Shown: piece after piece, positions 5,919 through 10,020 of the stretch
Position numbering within the stretch: the stretch's first letter is position 1
How the letters are laid out: each line of letters opens with the position of its first letter
Source: Galactobacter sp.
GTDB taxonomy: Bacteria; Actinomycetota; Actinomycetes; Actinomycetales; Micrococcaceae
Length of the DNA: 10,020 bases
NCBI RefSeq assembly: GCF_022712295.1
Contig: NZ_JALAGT010000009.1
Location: 1 to 10,020, forward strand
Reading direction: 5' to 3'
Notes under the pieces: generated by a model
The model's input: the letters and a program-made list of their open reading frames with translations, nothing else
What the model was told of the DNA's origin: nothing
The model's database searches: none
Translations under genes and position numbers: made by a program

Positions 5919-6926
5919 ATGACCGCCCTTACCGCTTCCAGCACCATCGGCACCTGGCTCGACGACCCAGTGGGCGGCCCCATCGTCAAGGGACTCCTGG
6001 AAGCATCCGGCGCCACGGAGGAAACGCTCACCCCACTGCGCACTCTGCCCCTGCAGCAACTCGTGACCCTGTCCCAGGGCAAGATGCCGCAATCCGTGGT
6101 GGATGATCTCGTCAAGCAGGCCAACGGTGGCGTCATCCCGGAGGAGTCCGAGGCCAGCGGGGCGTGGCAGGAAACCGTCACGTCCGGGCGCTTCGGCGGG
6201 CAGACCGTAGTGGTGACGGGCGCGGCGTCGGGGATCGGACTCGCAACAGCGTCGCGGATCGCCCGCGAGGGCGGCCGCGTCGTCGCGGTGGATGTCTCTG
6301 CGGAGAAACTGCAAACCTTCGCGGCGTCGCTGCCCAACGCGGAGATCATCCCGGTGGTCGGGGACATCACCAAGCAGGAGTCCGTGGACGCCATCGTCGC
6401 CGCGGCCGGCGAACGCATCGACGGGCTGGCCAACGTGGCGGGCGTGAATGACGACTTCTCCCCGCTGCACGAGACCTCGGACGCCATGTGGGATCGCGTC
6501 ATCGGCATCAACCTGACGGGCGCCTTCAAGCTCTCCCGCGCGGTGATCCCGGCGATGATTGCCGCGGGTTCCGGGCGGATCGTGAACGTCACCTCAGAGG
6601 CGGGGCTGCGCGGTAACGCGTCCGGCAACGCCTACACCACGTCCAAGCACGGCGTCATCGGCATGACCCGCTCCGCGGCGTTTATGTACGGCCCGCAGGG
6701 CCTGCGCGTCAACGCCGTGGCCCCGGGCGGTGTGGCCACGGGTATCCCGTTCCCGCCCAATGTCTCCGAGGCTGGTTCCGCGCGGTTGGCGCCGTTCCAG
6801 TCCGCGATTCCCACTTTGGCTACGGCCGAGCAGCTGGCAGCGTCCATCACCTTCCTGCTCTCCGAGGATTCGGTGAACATCAACGGCCAGGTGCTGGCCT
6901 CCGACGGCGGCTGGTCCGTGCAGTAA
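5919..6926 (+). CDS. Short-chain dehydrogenase/reductase (SDR) with helical N-terminal extension
   Basis: A 335-residue protein. Residues 94-335 are a classical SDR domain: cofactor loop TGAASGIG (100-107), Asp125 after the second strand (suggesting NAD(H) over NADP(H)), NVAG (172-175, a variant of NNAG), Asn198, catalytic Ser226, YTTSK with Tyr239 and Lys243, and PGG (269-271). All four catalytic residues (Asn, Ser, Tyr, Lys) are present. The ending DGGWSVQ matches the usual C-terminus. Residues 1-90 are extra: a predicted helical segment (WLDDPVGGPIVKGLLEAS, then PLQQLVTLSQGKMPQSVVD) resembling accessory helical segments I associate with some actinobacterial glycoside hydrolases; that link is from memory only. 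ATG 5919 is preferred because AAGTGAGG ends 6 nt before it; an earlier in-frame GTG (5907) lies within that ribosome binding site. The substrate is unknown. The stop is 12 nt from the convergent DUF488 gene's stop. Confidence 0.9.
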   Translation: MTALTASSTIGTWLDDPVGGPIVKGLLEASGATEETLTPLRTLPLQQLVTLSQGKMPQSVVDDLVKQANGGVIPEESEASGAWQETVTSGRFGGQTVVVTGAASGIGLATASRIAREGGRVVAVDVSAEKLQTFAASLPNAEIIPVVGDITKQESVDAIVAAAGERIDGLANVAGVNDDFSPLHETSDAMWDRVIGINLTGAFKLSRAVIPAMIAAGSGRIVNVTSEAGLRGNASGNAYTTSKHGVIGMTRSAAFMYGPQGLRVNAVAPGGVATGIPFPPNVSEAGSARLAPFQSAIPTLATAEQLAASITFLLSEDSVNINGQVLASDGGWSVQ

Positions 6927-6938
6927 CTCTTCCAGGAA

Positions 6939-7292
6939 TCAGCGGGCGGAGAGCCAATCACGCAGGATCGCGGCATGATTGATGTGTTCGTCCTTGGCCC
7001 CGTAGACCAAGGTGACCACCGGGGCATCACCGATCAGCTCGCGCCAACGCTCCCACACATCCTCTGGCATGTCATCAAGCTCCGCCGTGTAGGCGGCATT
7101 GAACCAGTCGAAGCGTTCCGGGTCGTGGCCCCATTCCTTGCGCAAAGGCGGGGAGGGGGCCACGTCCTTGAACCATTGAGCGTCGAGGGCATCCTTGCGC
7201 ACGCCGCGCGGCCACAGTCGGTCCACAAGGATGCGGAGACCGTCCGCGTTCTCCGCAGTTGAATACGCACGTTTGATCCGGTACTCGGTCAT
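6939..7292 (-). CDS. DUF488 family protein (YeaO-like)
   Basis: A 117-residue cytoplasmic protein with the family's recognisable blocks: IKRAY near the start, ILVDRLWPRGVRK (21-33), WFKDVAPSPPLRKEWGHDPERF (40-61), and VVTLVYGAKDEHINHA (92-107). Length matches E. coli YeaO and other DUF488 members. Family function is not established; the conserved Asp, Arg, Trp and His residues suggest a binding or catalytic pocket. I chose ATG 7292 rather than the in-frame GTG at 7298 because a TAGCGT -10 box ends exactly 6 nt before the ATG, predicting a leaderless mRNA starting at that A; the GTG would fall between the -10 box and the start site. The upstream lipoprotein gene ends only 21 nt away, so part of this promoter lies in that gene's 3' end. 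Confidence 0.88.
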   Translation of the reverse strand: MTEYRIKRAYSTAENADGLRILVDRLWPRGVRKDALDAQWFKDVAPSPPLRKEWGHDPERFDWFNAAYTAELDDMPEDVWERWRELIGDAPVVTLVYGAKDEHINHAAILRDWLSAR

Positions 7293-7298
7293 GAGCAC

Positions 7299-7304
7299 AC
7301 GCTA
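7299..7304 (-). promoter_or_regulatory. -10 box (TAGCGT) of a probable leaderless DUF488 transcript
   Basis: On the minus strand TAGCGT is followed by GTGCTC and then ATG. The 6-nt gap puts transcription start on the A of the start codon. There is no Shine-Dalgarno in the short gap. No clear -35 is seen, which is common for such promoters. Confidence 0.6.
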
Positions 7305-7313
7305 CGCCCGGTC

Positions 7314-8693
7314 TCAGAACGTGGTGCGGTACAACACCTCGCGGAAGGTCCGTCCGGGACCCGCTTGAGAGATGGCCAGGCTTGTTCCGTTCGGGGTGCA
7401 ATGGGCCTCGGATCCTGTCATCGTGGAACCGGTTTCCGCCTCCATGGTGTTGAATTCACCGGACTCCAGGTTCAGGAAGTACTGAGGAGAGTCCACCAAC
7501 GGTTCATCGCCCTCGAAGCTGAAAGTGGCAACACTGCCACAGACCGCGGCACCGGATCCCGGCGTCCCTTCGTCCTCGGCTGCGCTCACCTTCCAGGCGG
7601 TGTGTTCCTTGGGGTTTGCTGCGATGAGCTCACCCTGATGTTCCACGAGCAACCAGTCTCCTGCCGCCGCGAGAAGAGACACCTCCCCCTTGGAGGCCTT
7701 CAGCAGGAGCTGCTTGGAACCGTCCTCACCCACTTGGACCACGGACTTGGTGAGGGGCTGGTAGATGTCGTCCTGCAGCTCCCAGGTGGTGGCTCCGGCC
7801 GCGACCCCGTCGCGAAAGGCAACAGGATCCGTGATCCCTGTGGTCACCTTGCTGGTCTTGCCACCACCATCTGCTTTCTGGGCCAGCAATGTCGTGACGG
7901 GCACAGCGCCCTCCTCTGCGACATCGAGAGTGTTCCACCAGACCTCGTCACCGACCAGCACCGGCACCGTGTCGACCTCGCGCGGAGGCAGCCAAGCCTT
8001 CTTGGCCTTCGCGTGGTCCTCCACCGTCCCAAGAAGATTCACCTGCACATCGTCCGGATCAGTCGAGGAGCTCTGGAAGAGCTTCCACCGGAGGGGAGAG
8101 CTCGCAGTGTTCCCCCAACCGTTCTCGGTCCACACCACACCTGAGTCATCCGCATCCACTCCGACCACGTTGCGGGGCCCGTCCTGCGGCTCGATGTTCG
8201 CGGCCGTGTACAACTCGCTGACCTCACCCGTGCCCGGGTCGATACTGACCAGTCGGTCCCCCTCCTCCGGGGCACCCCCATCCCCTACGCCGACAACACC
8301 TTCTCCGGTGGGACCTGTCACCCCGATCCAAGCATCATTCGTGGCCGCCGCGATCCGGAGGAACTCTCCCTTCTTCGCAGAAAGTTCCGCCACCTTCTCA
8401 GGAGCATCGCCTTCCGCGAACGGGGCCGCGTCACCGGTCGAGAACCCACCGGCCTCCACCGGGCTGTCGTCGTCCCAGGTCAGCCCGGTTGCCACGTGCG
8501 AGGGTTCGGCGAAGGGAGTTGCCTCGGCCGGCTCAGCGGACTGCGCTGCCCCGGATGAACTCGGTGTCGCCGAATCCGTAGGCGTGGGGCTGCCGCTCAG
8601 GCCCGGTTGGGGAGAACACGCACTCAACGCGAGCAGGCTCAACGTCAAGACCCCTGCGGTACCTGCTGACAACAATTTGGAACGTGTGCTCAT
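7314..8693 (-). CDS. Large secreted lipoprotein with propeller-like repeats, function unknown
   Basis: A 459-residue protein beginning MSTRSKLLSAG with a hydrophobic core and the lipobox LSAC (Cys26), so it is probably lipid-anchored outside the membrane. A Ser/Thr/Pro/Ala-rich linker (27-60) precedes a globular region of about 390 residues rich in short beta-type segments: RLVSIDPGTGEVSELY, SGVVWTENGWG, VLVGDEVWWNTLD, DWLLVEHQGELIAANP. These WD-like turns, alternating with Asp/Gly loops, suggest a beta-propeller, but I cannot assign a family. Two C-terminal Cys (GAAVCGS and EAHCTPNG) may form a disulfide. Its start is 41 nt from the stop of the other lipoprotein gene on the same strand, so the two may share a transcript. 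Its ribosome binding site is weak (GAAAG, about 12 nt away), which leaves some doubt on translation efficiency, though the signal peptide fixes the start. Confidence 0.8.
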   Translation of the reverse strand: MSTRSKLLSAGTAGVLTLSLLALSACSPQPGLSGSPTPTDSATPSSSGAAQSAEPAEATPFAEPSHVATGLTWDDDSPVEAGGFSTGDAAPFAEGDAPEKVAELSAKKGEFLRIAAATNDAWIGVTGPTGEGVVGVGDGGAPEEGDRLVSIDPGTGEVSELYTAANIEPQDGPRNVVGVDADDSGVVWTENGWGNTASSPLRWKLFQSSSTDPDDVQVNLLGTVEDHAKAKKAWLPPREVDTVPVLVGDEVWWNTLDVAEEGAVPVTTLLAQKADGGGKTSKVTTGITDPVAFRDGVAAGATTWELQDDIYQPLTKSVVQVGEDGSKQLLLKASKGEVSLLAAAGDWLLVEHQGELIAANPKEHTAWKVSAAEDEGTPGSGAAVCGSVATFSFEGDEPLVDSPQYFLNLESGEFNTMEAETGSTMTGSEAHCTPNGTSLAISQAGPGRTFREVLYRTTF

Positions 8694-8734
8694 GGACCGA
8701 ACAACTTTCGTGGCATGCGGAATCTTCTACCCTG

Positions 8735-9229
8735 TCAATTGTTCACACTAGCGCGGTCTGGCTCAGTCAGGCGGAGCACCTCCCGGTCCCCCAGCGGGGC
8801 GTCCAGCTGCACCACCAACGAGGCGAACATTGCCTCCATGGTGCAGTTCCTGGGTGCTTCCGGAAGCGTGCCGGTCCACAGGGTGACCTCCACGGCGTCC
8901 GGGGCCTCACGTACCTCCGCCCGCGCCCCGGAACACTTGGGGCTCCCCAGCTGGAAGTCGATGCGCAGCTTGTTACCGGATTCCGCTTCGATGCGATCCC
9001 ACGAGGCACTGCGCTCATTCTCCAGATCGTCGCGAGCGTCGATGATCGTGTAGTTGATCCTGTTCGATGCGCCTTGGCCCGCCGACGGCGAGTCCGTACC
9101 GTCCGTGTTCGCCGTCGGCCCCGAGGTATCCGCAATACCACTGGCAGGAGGCACCGACCGCTCCGGCGAGGCACAACCTGCCAGGGCAAACATCACCACC
9201 GCCGCACCGGAGAGAACTCGTCGGATCAT
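8735..9229 (-). CDS. Small lipoprotein of unknown function
   Basis: A 164-residue protein with a short signal peptide (MIRRVLSGAAVVMFALAGC) and lipobox LAGC, giving Cys19 as the lipidated residue. Residues 20-55 are a Ser/Thr/Gly/Pro-rich tether. The folded part (56-160) contains LRIDFQLGSPKCSG, AVEVTLWTG, a second Cys in NCTMEAMFA, and VVQLDAPLGDREVLRL. The pattern of a strand, a Cys, then VxLxxPLGxRxV recurs, to my recollection, in small actinobacterial lipoproteins without known role; the two globular-domain cysteines probably pair. A GAGG ribosome binding site lies 6 nt upstream of the ATG. It precedes the larger lipoprotein gene on the same strand and follows the ABC ATPase gene after 151 nt, which leaves room for its own promoter. 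Confidence 0.82.
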   Translation of the reverse strand: MIRRVLSGAAVVMFALAGCASPERSVPPASGIADTSGPTANTDGTDSPSAGQGASNRINYTIIDARDDLENERSASWDRIEAESGNKLRIDFQLGSPKCSGARAEVREAPDAVEVTLWTGTLPEAPRNCTMEAMFASLVVQLDAPLGDREVLRLTEPDRASVNN

Positions 9230-9260
9230 GAGCAGCCTCGTTTCGCTCTCGTTCCGCCAG

Positions 9261-9266
9261 ACTCTA
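9261..9266 (-). promoter_or_regulatory. Possible -10 box (TAGAGT) for the lipoprotein gene(s)
   Basis: TAGAGT on the minus strand matches TAnnnT and would give a leader of about 25 nt containing the GAGG site at 9239-9236. No good -35 is present at the expected distance. This could drive both lipoprotein genes. Confidence 0.35.
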
Positions 9267-9301
9267 CGCGTCCGGGGTCAGAGTGGCGGCCGGGACCAGG
9301 T

Positions 9302-9330
9302 TTCCGTCGGAAGCGCTCCGAGGCGGAGCG
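9302..9330. terminator. Two adjacent perfect inverted repeats after the ABC ATPase gene
   Basis: CGCTCCG (9314-9320) and CGGAGCG (9324-9330) form a perfect 7-bp stem with a 3-nt loop. Next to it TTCCGTCGGAA (9302-9312) is a perfect 5-bp palindrome around a T. They lie 50-79 nt past the stop of the minus-strand ABC gene and upstream of the lipoprotein promoter, so a factor-assisted terminator is the likely role. No T tract follows on the minus strand. An operator for the lipoprotein gene is the alternative. Confidence 0.4.
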
Positions 9331-9380
9331 GATCTCACGGATACCCGGTCCCCAGCGCACACCGGGGAGGGCACGGCCGG

Positions 9381-10020
9381 TCAGGCAGCAGAGGCCGGGC
9401 GGGGAACCGAGTCCAGCAGGAGCCGCGTGTAGTCGTCCTGCGGATTGGTCAGCAGCGCCTCGGTGGGCCCGGCCTCCACGATCCGACCGGCACGAAGCAC
9501 CAGAGTCTCGTCGCAGACCTGCCGCACCACACCCAGATCGTGACTGATGAACAACACGGTCAGCCCACGCTCGATGCGCAGCTGCCCCACGAGTTCCAGC
9601 ACCTGCGCCTGCACCGAGATATCCAACGCGGACGTTGCCTCGTCCATCACCAGCAACTCCGGCGACACCGCCACCGCCCGAGCCAGCGCCACGCGTTGAC
9701 GCTGCCCGCCGGAGAGCGTGCGCGGCAACGCCTGCATCTGCTCACGGGTGAGCCCCACCCGATCCAGCAGCGCCACTGCCTCCGCCTCGCCACCGCTGCC
9801 GTGCAGCTCAAGCGCATCCCGCACCGCACGCACCACAGGGATGCGCGGATCCAGCGACAGGTAGGGGTCCTGGAAGACCATCTGCACGGCCTTGGCGCGT
9901 TCCAACCGGGCCTTCTTGCCCCGCGCCGGCTTCGTGAAGTCCCGCCCGCCCACGCGGATGTGACCGGTGTCGGGGGACTCGAGCCCCACGATCATCCGGG
10001 CCAACGTCGACTTCCCCGCG
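9381..10020 (-). CDS. ATP-binding protein of a peptide/nickel-type ABC transporter, 5' truncated
   Basis: The frame enters from the right edge inside the Walker A motif (AGKSTLARM; the edge cuts just before it) and ends with TGA at 9383-9381, leaving 212 residues. Next come the Q-loop MVFQDPYLSLDPR, the signature LSGGQRQRVALARA (LSGGQ at 9716-9702), Walker B LLVMDEATSALD, the D-loop, and the H-loop ISHDLGVV. The C-terminus VEAGPTEALLTNPQDDYTRLLLDSVPRP is typical of the OppF/DppF group, where it helps coupling to the membrane subunits. It energises uptake of peptides, nickel or similar solutes at the cytoplasmic membrane face. The missing start prevents deciding whether this is a single OppF-type subunit or the second half of a fused two-ATPase protein. 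As the last gene of its operon in this direction, its permeases and binding protein should lie beyond the right edge. Confidence 0.93.
   Translation of the reverse strand, partial: AGKSTLARMIVGLESPDTGHIRVGGRDFTKPARGKKARLERAKAVQMVFQDPYLSLDPRIPVVRAVRDALELHGSGGEAEAVALLDRVGLTREQMQALPRTLSGGQRQRVALARAVAVSPELLVMDEATSALDISVQAQVLELVGQLRIERGLTVLFISHDLGVVRQVCDETLVLRAGRIVEAGPTEALLTNPQDDYTRLLLDSVPRPASAA

Noticed and set aside
8733..8738. TTGACA on the minus strand, 39 nt before the large lipoprotein gene, as a -35 box
   Set aside because: No acceptable -10 hexamer lies 15-19 nt downstream, and the hexamer overlaps the stop codon of the preceding gene.
8701..8746. GAACAA and TTGTTC half-sites before the large lipoprotein gene as an operator or hairpin
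   Set aside because: The arms are six bases long and about 34 nt apart, within chance expectation.
7765..9547. Long plus-strand frames (328 and 287 aa) opposite the lipoprotein genes
   Set aside because: They lack motifs and are low-complexity, while the minus frames carry signal peptides, lipoboxes and ribosome binding sites.
1..10020. Defence system, toxin-antitoxin, CRISPR, tRNA, insertion sequence or attachment site
   Set aside because: I looked for these and saw no direct-repeat arrays, transposase or nuclease motifs, cloverleaf structures or terminal inverted repeats. The coupled small genes lack any toxin signature.

Overview
The window looks like chromosomal DNA from a high-GC actinobacterium, most likely Micrococcales and plausibly Micrococcaceae. 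This rests on GC-rich coding in every frame, a LAxTG-type (class E) sortase signal, GTG starts, -10 boxes set 6-7 nt before start codons as in leaderless genes, and lysine/threonine-rich Ig-like surface repeats. The genus cannot be fixed from the sequence. I see no tRNA, rRNA, IS element, phage gene or CRISPR array.

Layout. Bases 1-473 (+) are the 3' end of a surface protein with near-identical 95-residue repeats, closed by a perfect 18-bp hairpin (515-555). Bases 652-3354 (+) encode a complete P2-type cation ATPase. Converging on it and overlapping its 3' end by 56 bp are two very short minus-strand genes: a 46-aa acidic protein (3456-3596) whose stop overlaps the start of a 54-aa zinc-ribbon protein (3299-3463). 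Divergent from these is a 617-aa secreted protein with a lamin-tail domain, a propeller-like region and a LAHTG cell-wall anchor (3661-5514). A glutaredoxin-like protein follows (5539-5802), then an SDR oxidoreductase with an unusual helical N-terminal extension (5919-6926) behind a promoter/operator-like region.

From 6939 to the end everything is on the minus strand. In transcription order these are the 3' part of a peptide-type ABC transporter ATPase (9381 to the edge), a 164-aa lipoprotein (8735-9229), a 459-aa lipoprotein (7314-8693) and a DUF488 protein (6939-7292).

The genes do not form one obvious pathway. Cell-envelope functions dominate (repeat surface protein, P-type ATPase, sortase substrate, two lipoproteins, ABC transporter), mixed with small redox or metal-binding proteins. 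The least ordinary items are the coupled microgene pair, the lamin-tail sortase substrate, altered cation-site residues in the ATPase, the SDR N-terminal domain, and the leaderless-type promoters. I found no convincing defence system or mobile cluster.
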